Both the position numbers and the translations under genes were made by a program. From NCBI GenBank assembly GCA_015654825.1, contig JAATGE010000556.1, positions 1 to 5,203 on the forward strand: a stretch of 5,203 nucleotides of DNA, read 5' to 3'. Shown here one piece after another: positions 1-5,203 of the stretch. The notes below the pieces were generated by a model, which saw nothing but the letters and a program-made list of their open reading frames with translations, was not told the DNA's origin and made no database searches. Origin of the DNA: Rhodospirillales bacterium. GTDB lineage: Bacteria > Pseudomonadota > Alphaproteobacteria > Acetobacterales > Acetobacteraceae. Positions within the stretch are counted from its first letter, which is position 1. Each line of letters begins with the position of its first letter.

Positions 1-1649
1 ACATCTATTCGATCGAGGATCTGGCGCAGCTGATCTACGATCTGAAGCAGATCAATCCCGATGCGACCGTGTGCGTGAAGCTGGTGGCCCGGTCAGGGAT
101 CGGCACCATTGCTGCGGGTGTGGCGAAGGCCAAGGCGGATGCCATTCTGGTTTCCGGCCATGTCGGCGGCACCGGCGCCTCGCCGCTGAGTTCGGTGAAA
201 TATGCCGGGCTGCCGTGGGAAATGGGGGTGGCGGAAACGCACCAGGTGCTGATGCTGAACCGGCTGCGGCACCGGGTGAAATTGCGCACCGATGGCGGCA
301 TCAAGACCGGGCGCGACGTGGTGATTGCCGCCATGCTTGGGGCCGAGGAATTCGGCGTCGGTACGGCATCGCTGGTCGCCATGGGCTGCATCATGGTGCG
401 GCAGTGCCATTCCAATACATGCCCTGTCGGCGTCTGCACGCAGGACGAGGAGTTGCGGAAGAAGTTCGGCGGGTCGCCGGAGAAGGTGATCAATCTTTTC
501 TCGTTCATTGCCGAAGAAGTACGCGGGATTCTGGCCGAACTGGGCGTGCGCAAGTTGGAGGACGTGATCGGGCGCACCGATCTGTTGCAGCAGGTCAGCC
601 GCGGTAGCGAGTTGCTGGACGATCTGGACCTGAACCCGATTCTGGCACAGGCCGACGCCGGGCCGTACGCGCGCCACTGCACCCGCGTGGGGCGTAACGA
701 GGTGCCCGAGACGCTGGACGCGCAAATGATCGCCGATGCGCAGCCGCTGTTCGAACGCGGCGAGAAAATGCAGCTGCAATACAGCATTCGCAACACGCAC
801 CGGGCGATCGGGACCAAAACGTCGTCGAAGATCGTGCGGCAGTTCGGCATGACGGGGCTGCAGCCTGACCACCTCAATGTGCGGCTGCGCGGCTCGGCCG
901 GGCAGAGCCTGGGCGCGTTCGGCGTGCAGGGGCTGCGGCTGGAAGTGATGGGCGACGCCAACGACTATGTCGGCAAGGGGCTTTCCGGCGCGACGATCGT
1001 GGTGCGGCTGCCGCCGAATTCCGAATTGCTGAGCCAGAACAACACGATTATCGGGAATACCGTGCTGTATGGTGCGACCGCCGGTAAATTGTTCGCGGCC
1101 GGGCAGGCGGGCGAGCGGTTCGCGGTGCGCAATTCCGGGGCGATCGCGGTGGTGGAAGGCTGCGGATCGAACGGCTGCGAATATATGACCGGCGGCACGA
1201 CGGTTATCCTTGGTTCCGTCGGCGATAATTTCGGTGCCGGTTTTACCGGCGGCATGGCGTTCGTGTACGATCCGGAGGAGACTTTCGAGCTGCGTGTGAA
1301 CCCCGATAGCGTGACGTGGCAGCGCCTGGCCTCCAGGCATTGGGAAGCGGCGTTGCGCGCGCTGGTCGAGGAGCACGCGAGTGAAACGAATAGCCGCTAT
1401 GCCGCCATGCTGCTGCACGACTGGGCCACCGTGCTGCCGAAGTTCTGGCAGGTGGTGCCGAAGGAATACGTGAAATACCTGCCGCACCCGCTCAGCGAGG
1501 AGCAGGCGAGTGAAACGAATAGCCGCTATGCCGCCATGCTGCTGCACGATTGGGATACGGAGCGCGAGAAATTCTGGCAGGTGGTGCCGAAGGAATATGT
1601 GAAATATTTGGCAGTGCCGATGGACGAGCCGGTTGCGCTACGAGCGTGA
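1..1649 (+). CDS. gltB: Glutamate synthase large (alpha) subunit, C-terminal 548 residues; 5' end outside window
   Basis: GltB makes glutamate from glutamine and 2-oxoglutarate with reducing power delivered through GltD; it is a cytosolic enzyme of nitrogen assimilation. The open frame enters at base 3 with no start, so the N-terminal amidotransferase and central domains lie to the left. Seen in the fragment: the FMN-barrel segment (VKLVARSGIG near residue 25, SGHVGGTGASP 51-61, TDGGIKTGRD 96-105) and a Cys-X5-Cys-X4-Cys cluster (residues 129, 135, 140; codons at 387, 405, 420) that matches the 3Fe-4S ligands of bacterial GltB. The Gly-rich beta-helix (GXGXG) domain follows at about 260-430. 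It ends at TGA 1647-1649. The tail is odd: residues 456-493 and 499-536 are a tandem duplication, described separately. gltD does not follow; the next gene is fzlA-like. The family assignment is very secure. Confidence 0.97.
   Translation, partial: IYSIEDLAQLIYDLKQINPDATVCVKLVARSGIGTIAAGVAKAKADAILVSGHVGGTGASPLSSVKYAGLPWEMGVAETHQVLMLNRLRHRVKLRTDGGIKTGRDVVIAAMLGAEEFGVGTASLVAMGCIMVRQCHSNTCPVGVCTQDEELRKKFGGSPEKVINLFSFIAEEVRGILAELGVRKLEDVIGRTDLLQQVSRGSELLDDLDLNPILAQADAGPYARHCTRVGRNEVPETLDAQMIADAQPLFERGEKMQLQYSIRNTHRAIGTKTSSKIVRQFGMTGLQPDHLNVRLRGSAGQSLGAFGVQGLRLEVMGDANDYVGKGLSGATIVVRLPPNSELLSQNNTIIGNTVLYGATAGKLFAAGQAGERFAVRNSGAIAVVEGCGSNGCEYMTGGTTVILGSVGDNFGAGFTGGMAFVYDPEETFELRVNPDSVTWQRLASRHWEAALRALVEEHASETNSRYAAMLLHDWATVLPKFWQVVPKEYVKYLPHPLSEEQASETNSRYAAMLLHDWDTEREKFWQVVPKEYVKYLAVPMDEPVALRA
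1368..1610 (+). repeat. In-frame tandem duplication, 129-bp period, in the 3' end of gltB
   Basis: Two 114-bp units (1368-1481 and 1497-1610) lie 129 bp, exactly 43 codons, apart. I count 14 differences by hand, so about 100 of 114 bases agree. Two blocks are identical: 44 bases (1377-1420 against 1506-1549) and 26 bases starting at 1443 and 1572. The differences cluster between these blocks, where the protein changes from ATVLPK to DTEREK, and at synonymous third positions near the end (TAC/TAT twice, CTG/TTG). Each unit encodes a 38-residue stretch from the EE pair through ASETNSRYAAMLLHDW to FWQVVPKEYVKYL. The usual GltB tail, as I know it, has one such segment. Confidence 0.93.
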
Positions 1650-1670
1650 TGCGCCCCGGCGTGGTTGTGG

Positions 1671-1746
1671 GTCCAGGCACCAATAAAATTGGGGTCTGGG
1701 GCCTAAGGCCCCAGCGGGGTCCAGGGGCAGAGCCCCTGGCCTTCTT
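1671..1746 (+). repeat. Intergenic double-hairpin repeat, copy A
   Basis: This GC-rich element contains two strong hairpins in tandem. The first is an 8-bp stem CTGGGGCC/GGCCCCAG with loop TAA (1696-1714). The second is an 8-bp stem CCAGGGGC/GCCCCTGG with loop AGA (1721-1739). An AT-rich lead-in (AATAAAATT) precedes them. A second copy lies at 2490-2563 in the opposite orientation; my hand alignment gives about 66 identical columns of 77, counting gaps as differences. Such dispersed, structured intergenic elements are REP-like. No transposase or ORF lies within it, so its mobility is unknown. It fills much of the 168-bp gap between gltB and the fzlA-like gene. Confidence 0.88.
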
Positions 1747-1750
1747 TTCC
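1721..1750 (+). terminator. Probable intrinsic terminator of gltB, formed by repeat copy A
   Basis: The second hairpin of copy A (stem 1721-1728 with 1732-1739, loop AGA) is followed directly by CCTTCTTTTCC, with a T-rich stretch at 1742-1748. It sits about 70 bp after the gltB stop and points the same way as gltB. A perfect GC-rich 8-bp stem followed by T-rich sequence fits rho-independent termination. The T tract is interrupted by a C, so efficiency is uncertain. Confidence 0.55.
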
Positions 1751-1782
1751 CCACCAGACGGCCGCCTATCCGCGATCCCATG

Positions 1783-1810
1783 TTGCGGCGCGGCGCGGAT
1801 GGCGTAAACA
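1783..1810 (+). promoter_or_regulatory. Weak candidate promoter for the fzlA-like gene
   Basis: TTGCGG (1783-1788) and TAAACA (1805-1810) are separated by 16 bp and resemble degraded -35 and -10 boxes. If used, transcription would start within a few bases of the ATG at 1818, giving a leaderless or nearly leaderless mRNA. This would fit the lack of a Shine-Dalgarno sequence before that ATG. The match to consensus is poor, and chance occurrence is quite possible. Confidence 0.22.
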
Positions 1811-1817
1811 CGCGCCG

Positions 1818-2486
1818 ATGCGTCTGCTGTACCACCTGCCCCTCTCCGCCTTTTCGCGAAAAGTGCGGCTTGTGCTGTCCGAGCGGCGCCTGCCGTTCGA
1901 GCTGAAGCTCGAAAAGCCGTGGGATCGACGGCCCGAATATCTGGAAATGAACCCCGCCGGGACCGTGCCGACGCTGGTCGAGGAGAACGGCCTGGTCATC
2001 CCCGACAGCAACGTGATTTGCGAGTATCTGGAGGAGGCCTACCCCGACGGCGCGCTGCTGGGGCGCACGCTGGCGGAGCGCGTGGAGGTGCGCCGGCTGA
2101 TCGCCTGGTTCGACGGCCGTTTTCACCAGGAAGTGACGCGCAACCTGGTCGGCGAGAAATTCATCAAGCGGCTGGCGGGCCGCGGCCAGCCGGATGTCGC
2201 GGCGATACGCGCCGGTTACGCCAATCTCAAGACGCACCTGGCCTACCTGGGCTGGCTCGGGGAGACGCGCAAATGGCTGGCCGGCAATACGCTGTCGCTG
2301 GCGGATTTCGCGGCGGCGGGTCAGGTTTCGACGCTGGATTTCACCGGGGAAATCGACTGGTCGACGTGCCCCGCGGCCAAGGAATGGTATGCGCGCATGA
2401 AGAGCCGGCCGTGCTTCCGGTCCGTGCTGGCGGATCGCGTGGCTGGGGTGGATGCGCCGGCGCATTATTCGGATTTGGATTTCTAG
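1818..2486 (+). CDS. fzlA: GST-family protein, probably FtsZ-localized protein A (FzlA)
   Basis: This complete 222-aa protein has a glutathione S-transferase fold. It has a thioredoxin-like N-domain (about 1-78) with the TVPTL cis-proline turn at P51 and DSNVICEYLEEAYP (63-76), where many GSTs have ES. A helical C-domain (about 85-205) carries the SLAD N-capping box at 160-163. The start MRLLYHLPLS, the stretch RRLIAWFD (92-99) with FHQEV (102-106), KRLAGRGQPD (117-126) and the tail AHYSDLDF resemble alphaproteobacterial FzlA. In Caulobacter FzlA binds FtsZ filaments and controls constriction rather than acting as a typical transferase, and its C-terminal tail matters for function. Ser10 and Ser13 lie where a catalytic residue could sit, so a true enzyme is not excluded. 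The ATG is chosen because the fold begins immediately; no Shine-Dalgarno precedes it. The gene is flanked by inverted repeat copies A and B. GST family is secure; the FzlA name is likely. Confidence 0.8.
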   Translation: MRLLYHLPLSAFSRKVRLVLSERRLPFELKLEKPWDRRPEYLEMNPAGTVPTLVEENGLVIPDSNVICEYLEEAYPDGALLGRTLAERVEVRRLIAWFDGRFHQEVTRNLVGEKFIKRLAGRGQPDVAAIRAGYANLKTHLAYLGWLGETRKWLAGNTLSLADFAAAGQVSTLDFTGEIDWSTCPAAKEWYARMKSRPCFRSVLADRVAGVDAPAHYSDLDF

Positions 2487-2489
2487 GGT

Positions 2490-2563
2490 AGGAAGGCCAG
2501 GGCTCTGCCCTGGACCCGCTGGGGCCAGTAGGCCCCAGACCCCGATTTTATTTGCTCCAGGAC
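2490..2563 (-). repeat. Intergenic double-hairpin repeat, copy B (inverted relative to copy A)
   Basis: Read on the minus strand, this is the same element as copy A. On the plus strand its hairpins are CCAGGGC/GCCCTGG with loop TCT (2497-2513) and CTGGGGCC/GGCCCCAG with loop AGTA (2519-2538). Compared with copy A, the CCAGGG stem has lost one G on one arm and one C on the other, so pairing stays perfect at 7 bp. The other stem is identical and only its loop differs. This pattern suggests that the structure is maintained. The copy lies between two convergent genes, starting 4 bp after the fzlA-like stop. Confidence 0.88.
2497..2553 (+). terminator. Probable terminator of the fzlA-like gene, within repeat copy B
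   Basis: Two GC-rich hairpins (2497-2513 and 2519-2538) begin about 10 bp after the fzlA-like stop. The second is followed by ACCCCG and then a T-rich run, ATTTTATTT, ending at 2553. The six bases between stem and T-run make this a less than ideal intrinsic terminator. On the minus strand the same hairpins could also stop the ABC operon, whose last gene ends at 2612, but the T-rich sequence after the last stem in that direction is poor. Confidence 0.42.
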
Positions 2564-2611
2564 TGGCATTGGGCGCGTGTCGAATTGCGGGCCTCCGGCC
2601 TGCACCGGACC

Positions 2612-3403
2612 CTATTTATGCAGCTGGCCGGCCTCGCCGGTGAGCTTCTGGGCCAGACCGACCGGGAGGATCGTCAGCACGATTACCGCGAACACCACCA
2701 CGTTAACTTCGGGGAGACGCTGGCCGAGGCGGATTGCGCCCAGCACCCACAATGGCAACGTTGTTTGCACGCCGGCGGTAAAGGTGGTGACGATGACTTC
2801 GTCGAAACTCAGCGCGAAGGCCAGCAGGGCGCCGGCGCCGATGGCACTGGCCGTCATCGGCAACGTTATCAGGCGGAACGTGCGCCAGGCGCCGGCCCAG
2901 AGGTCGGACGATGCTTCCGTGAGCGACCGCGGCAGGCGACGCAACCTCGCCAGCACATTGTTGTAGACGATTACGATGCAGAAAACCGTATGGCCGATCA
3001 CGATAGTGGTGAAATCGAGGGCCATGTGCGCGGCCGAGAAATAGGCGTTCAGGGCCATGCCGGTCAGAATGCCTGGCAGCGCGATCGGCAGCACCAGGGC
3101 GAAGGAAACCGCGTCGCGCGGGCCCGGCGCCATGCGGTTTACCGCCATGGCCGCCAGCGTGCCGAGCAGCACGGCCAGGGTGGTGGCGACGGATGCTACC
3201 TGCAACGAGAGCACGAAGGCCGCGCGCACTTCTTCGTCGGCCGAGGCCACGGCGAACCAGCGCAAGCTGAAGGCGGCGATCGGCCAGCTCTGCACGTTGC
3301 TGGCGGAGAATGCATAGACGACGATTATCGCGATCGGCACGAACAGGAACAGCAGTACCGCGGCAACCGCTGTCTGCAGCAGCAAAGGACGCCGGCGCGT
3401 CAC
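2612..3403 (-). CDS. ydcV: ABC transporter permease, PotC/YdcV type
   Basis: This 263-aa inner-membrane permease is one of two channel subunits of a polyamine-type importer. Hydrophobic segments lie near residues 9-33, 61-88, 98-122, 131-150, 184-205 and 234-252, giving six helices. The cytoplasmic EAA loop, which contacts the ATPase, runs from E163 to P182. LPIALPGILTGMAL, IGHTVFCIVIVYNNV and the SFDEVIVTTFTAG stretch resemble E. coli YdcV, as I recall that sequence. The usual EAA glycine (E+6) is Trp169 (TGG, plus-strand bases 2897-2899). The start is taken as GTG at 3403-3401, which overlaps the upstream permease stop as GTGA. An AAGG lies 4 bases before it, and the N-terminal basic residues plus first helix follow. 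Longer upstream reading in this frame lies inside the preceding gene and is rejected. The permease family is secure. The substrate is unproven, with putrescine or a related amine the best guess. Confidence 0.92.
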   Translation of the reverse strand: MTRRRPLLLQTAVAAVLLFLFVPIAIIVVYAFSASNVQSWPIAAFSLRWFAVASADEEVRAAFVLSLQVASVATTLAVLLGTLAAMAVNRMAPGPRDAVSFALVLPIALPGILTGMALNAYFSAAHMALDFTTIVIGHTVFCIVIVYNNVLARLRRLPRSLTEASSDLWAGAWRTFRLITLPMTASAIGAGALLAFALSFDEVIVTTFTAGVQTTLPLWVLGAIRLGQRLPEVNVVVFAVIVLTILPVGLAQKLTGEAGQLHK

Positions 3404-3411
3404 AGCGCCTT
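3400..3411 (-). promoter_or_regulatory. GTGA stop/start overlap with AAGG ribosome site
   Basis: The TGA of the YdcU-type permease (3402-3400) and the GTG of the YdcV-type permease (3403-3401) share bases. AAGG (plus strand 3408-3411) stands 4 bases before the GTG. This fixes the downstream start and implies translational coupling, which would keep the two channel subunits in balance. Confidence 0.7.
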
Positions 3412-4281
3412 GAACGCGCCGAGGCGGCGGGCAATCAGCAGGTAGGCGGCCATTACCAGTAATGGCAGCACGGCGAACGCGGCGGCGAACGGGACGTTGT
3501 TGGCAACTCCCACGCTGGCATAGACAACGTTGCCGATAAAGTCGGATCCGGCGCCGCCGACGAGCATGGGTGTGATGAAATCGCCCAAGGTCAGCGAGAA
3601 CGTAAAGATCGATCCCGCAACCAGGCCGGGTATCGCGAGCGGCAGCAGCACGCGGCGCAGCGTGGTGAATTCGCTGGCGCCGAGGTCGGCCGATGCTTCC
3701 AGCAAGGTTGGCGATATGCGCTCCAGTGCCGCGGCGACGGGGAGGATCATGAAGGGCAGCCACAGATAGGAGAATACCAGCCAGATCGCCCAGTTCGTGT
3801 ACGCAATCTTCTGATCGGGCAGGTGCAGCAGATTGAGCGCCCAGTTCAGCGCACCGTCATGCGACAGGATCAGACGCCATGCGTAGACGCGCGCAAGGTA
3901 GCTGCACCACAGCGGCACGGTGACGGCGGCCATCAGCGCCGCGCGCGTGCGGGCGCCGGCATGGCGCACCAGGAACAGTGCGAACGGCCATGCCAGCAGG
4001 GCATCCGTGATAGTGACCGATGCGGCCAGCAACACGGTGCGCAACGCGACATGGCGGTAGGTGGGTTCGGAGAACAGCAGGCGGAAATTGTCCAGCGTCC
4101 AGATGTGGACGATCTCGCCGGTTAGCGAATCGACTTGCCAGAAGGCGGAGATGAACAGCGAGACCAGGGCGGCGAGGTAGAACACGACGAACCAGGAGGC
4201 CGGCAGCGCCAGCATCGCGGCCGTTGTGAGCCACGGCCGCCGCCCGGCGAACGTGCGCAGCGCGGCGAGTTGGGCGGTCAT
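3400..4281 (-). CDS. ydcU: ABC transporter permease, PotB/YdcU type
   Basis: This 293-aa inner-membrane subunit is the partner of the YdcV-type permease. Six hydrophobic segments are visible near residues 25-48, 80-106, 113-134, 163-185, 216-238 and 266-286. The EAA loop runs from E195 to P214 and keeps the canonical glycine (G201) and the LP ending. Other PotB-like features are the WTLDNFRLLF stretch after the first helix and the SLTLGDFITP segment (229-238) in the fifth helix. The start is the ATG at 4281-4279, which overlaps the binding-protein stop as ATGA; the frame is open further upstream, but that part lies inside the binding-protein gene and does not look like a permease. The gene ends at TGA 3402-3400. 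Six helices and paired permeases are the family norm. The transported solute cannot be read from this subunit. Confidence 0.93.
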   Translation of the reverse strand: MTAQLAALRTFAGRRPWLTTAAMLALPASWFVVFYLAALVSLFISAFWQVDSLTGEIVHIWTLDNFRLLFSEPTYRHVALRTVLLAASVTITDALLAWPFALFLVRHAGARTRAALMAAVTVPLWCSYLARVYAWRLILSHDGALNWALNLLHLPDQKIAYTNWAIWLVFSYLWLPFMILPVAAALERISPTLLEASADLGASEFTTLRRVLLPLAIPGLVAGSIFTFSLTLGDFITPMLVGGAGSDFIGNVVYASVGVANNVPFAAAFAVLPLLVMAAYLLIARRLGAFKAL

Positions 4282-4286
4282 CCCTT
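4278..4286 (-). promoter_or_regulatory. ATGA stop/start overlap between binding protein and first permease
   Basis: The binding-protein TGA (4280-4278) and the permease ATG (4281-4279) overlap by 4 bases. The purine run AAGGG lies directly against the ATG, too close for an ordinary Shine-Dalgarno, so initiation probably relies on ribosomes finishing the upstream gene. Confidence 0.65.
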
Positions 4287-5203
4287 GACCAGCTGCCAGG
4301 CCTGCTGCCAGGCGCTGTAATCCAGGCAGTTGCTTTCGCCATTGCCGCACTGGCGCACCGGGGTTTTCCAGAAACGGATGCGCTTGAAATAGTCGGCCGG
4401 TGCGTCGGCGTGGTATTTCGTGCAGGAACCGGCTGCGAGCTTGTCCATTTCCGCGCAGGCCTTGGTGTTGGCTGGCGTTTCGCCGAACGAGAGCGCCTGC
4501 TGGGCCTGCACGTGCGGGGTAGTAACAAAGTTGATCCACATATAGGCGCAGTTCGGATGCTGGGCGTGCGCCGAGACCATCCAGCTATCGGCCCAGCCGG
4601 TGGCGCCCTCGCGCGGGATCGTTTCGCCTACGTGGGCGCCGGCGTCGCGCAGCGTGTTGGTCATATAGGGCCAGGCGGCGCCGATCGCTGCGTCGCCGTT
4701 GCGGAACAGGTCGACGGCATCGGAGGCCAGCGACCAGTATTTTTTCAGCAGCCCCTTTTGCTGCTGCAGCAGGGCGACGACCGCATCCATTTGCGGCTGC
4801 GTCAGTTCGAACGGATCGGTGATGCCGAGTTCCGGCTTGGCCTTGGACAGATAGAGGGCGGCGTCGGCGATCTGGATGGCGTTATCGGGCACGGTGATCT
4901 GGCCGGTATTTGCCGGATTATAGATCGCGGCCCAACTTTCCGGCGCTGGTTTTATTTTGTCCGTGTTCCACAGCAGTACGTTCGGGCCCCATTCGTAGGA
5001 GACGCCGTAATGCAAGCCTTTGACCGTGTTGAAGGAAGGCGACTGCAAATCGGGAACGAAATCGTTCCAGGCCGGTATCAGGGCGATGTTGATCGGCGCC
5101 ACGTTGTGGCCGAAGATCAGCCGCAGCGAGGCGTCGCCGGAGGCGGAGACCGCGTCGTAGAGTCCGCCGCCGCCCTTGCCCATGAGCGCGACCATTTCCG
5201 CCG
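4278..5203 (-). CDS. ydcS: ABC transporter periplasmic substrate-binding protein, YdcS/PotD type; 5' end outside window
   Basis: This is the C-terminal 307 residues of a periplasmic solute-binding protein, the capture subunit of the importer. The frame runs off the right edge with AEMVALMGKGGGG, so the signal peptide and first lobe strand are missing. SASGDASLRLIFG, the INIALIPAW stretch, the YGVSYEWGPNVLLWNTD stretch, IADAALYLSKAKPELGITDP, AAWPYM, GATGWADSWM and FWKTP all have close counterparts in E. coli YdcS as I recall it. YdcSTUV has been linked to putrescine uptake, and YdcS also to polyhydroxybutyrate synthesis, so the ligand here is only inferred. Five cysteines are visible; one pair, in RQCGNGESNC near the end, lies in a loop absent from my recollection of YdcS and could form a disulfide. 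The stop overlaps the first permease. Unlike E. coli, no ATPase gene follows before the permeases. The family call is strong. Confidence 0.93.
   Translation of the reverse strand, partial: AEMVALMGKGGGGLYDAVSASGDASLRLIFGHNVAPINIALIPAWNDFVPDLQSPSFNTVKGLHYGVSYEWGPNVLLWNTDKIKPAPESWAAIYNPANTGQITVPDNAIQIADAALYLSKAKPELGITDPFELTQPQMDAVVALLQQQKGLLKKYWSLASDAVDLFRNGDAAIGAAWPYMTNTLRDAGAHVGETIPREGATGWADSWMVSAHAQHPNCAYMWINFVTTPHVQAQQALSFGETPANTKACAEMDKLAAGSCTKYHADAPADYFKRIRFWKTPVRQCGNGESNCLDYSAWQQAWQLVKG

Noticed and set aside
93..1547. 484-codon open frame on the minus strand opposite gltB, plus another at 35-961
   Set aside because: Both are antisense to a gene with clear catalytic motifs. Their composition (rich in His, Arg, Pro, Gln) is typical of shadow frames in GC-rich DNA, and no domain is recognisable.
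1368..1610. CRISPR-like or satellite array
   Set aside because: There are only two units, they are in frame within gltB and encode GltB tail sequence, so this is an intragenic duplication.
1550..1807. Small plus-strand frame of 85 codons spanning the gltB end and repeat copy A
   Set aside because: It begins inside gltB in another frame and runs through the hairpins. It has no ribosome site and no recognisable domain.
1638..2465. 275-codon minus-strand frame opposite the fzlA-like gene
   Set aside because: It runs through the repeat and antisense to a convincing GST-fold protein, with shadow-like composition and no known motif.
2564..2611. Short imperfect hairpin just after the YdcV-type permease stop (minus strand TCCGG/CCGGA)
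   Set aside because: The stem is only 5 bp unless a bulge is allowed, and no T-run follows, so it is not supportable as a terminator.
2552..3445. 297-codon plus-strand frame across the YdcV-type permease
   Set aside because: The product is a Gln/Arg/His/Gly-rich hydrophilic sequence, antisense to a six-helix permease. It looks like an artefact of codon bias.
3404..3763. Longer N-terminus for the YdcV-type permease, in an open frame extending upstream to 3763
   Set aside because: The extension lies wholly within the upstream permease gene and is Arg/Pro/His-rich. The GTG at 3403 with the GTGA overlap gives a normal 263-aa permease.
4282..4539. Longer N-terminus for the YdcU-type permease, starting at 4539
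   Set aside because: This part overlaps the binding-protein gene in another frame and has no permease-like features. The ATG at 4281 gives the usual family length.

Overview
The window is GC-rich DNA with the codon use and gene content of an alphaproteobacterium. The best single pointer is a GST-fold protein that matches FzlA, a cell-division protein conserved in Alphaproteobacteria. A GC-rich double-hairpin intergenic repeat of a type I associate with Acetobacteraceae and related Rhodospirillales adds weak support; the family assignment is inference.

Layout. Bases 1-1649 (+) hold the last 548 codons of gltB, the large subunit of glutamate synthase: the end of the FMN/3Fe-4S synthase domain, the C-terminal beta-helix domain and an unusual tail in which a 43-codon unit is duplicated in tandem. 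Bases 1650-1817 are intergenic and carry repeat copy A, which is also a plausible gltB terminator. Bases 1818-2486 (+) hold a complete 222-aa GST-family gene, most likely fzlA. Bases 2487-2611 separate this gene from a convergent operon and carry repeat copy B, which matches copy A in inverted orientation.

From the right edge to 2612 the minus strand carries an ABC importer operon of the YdcSTUV (PotABCD-like, polyamine-type) family. In transcription order it has a periplasmic binding protein (5' end outside the window), a PotB/YdcU-type permease and a PotC/YdcV-type permease. The genes overlap by 4 bases at each junction (ATGA, then GTGA), so they are probably translationally coupled. No ATPase gene lies between or after them in the window, so it must be upstream (beyond 5203) or elsewhere.

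The three blocks are not obviously one pathway: nitrogen assimilation (GltB), division (FzlA-like) and solute uptake (YdcSUV-like). I see no evidence for an undescribed multi-gene system. The points worth a second look are the GltB tail duplication, the inverted pair of structured repeats bracketing fzlA with stem-preserving changes, a Gly-to-Trp change in the EAA coupling loop of the second permease, and a possible leaderless start for fzlA.
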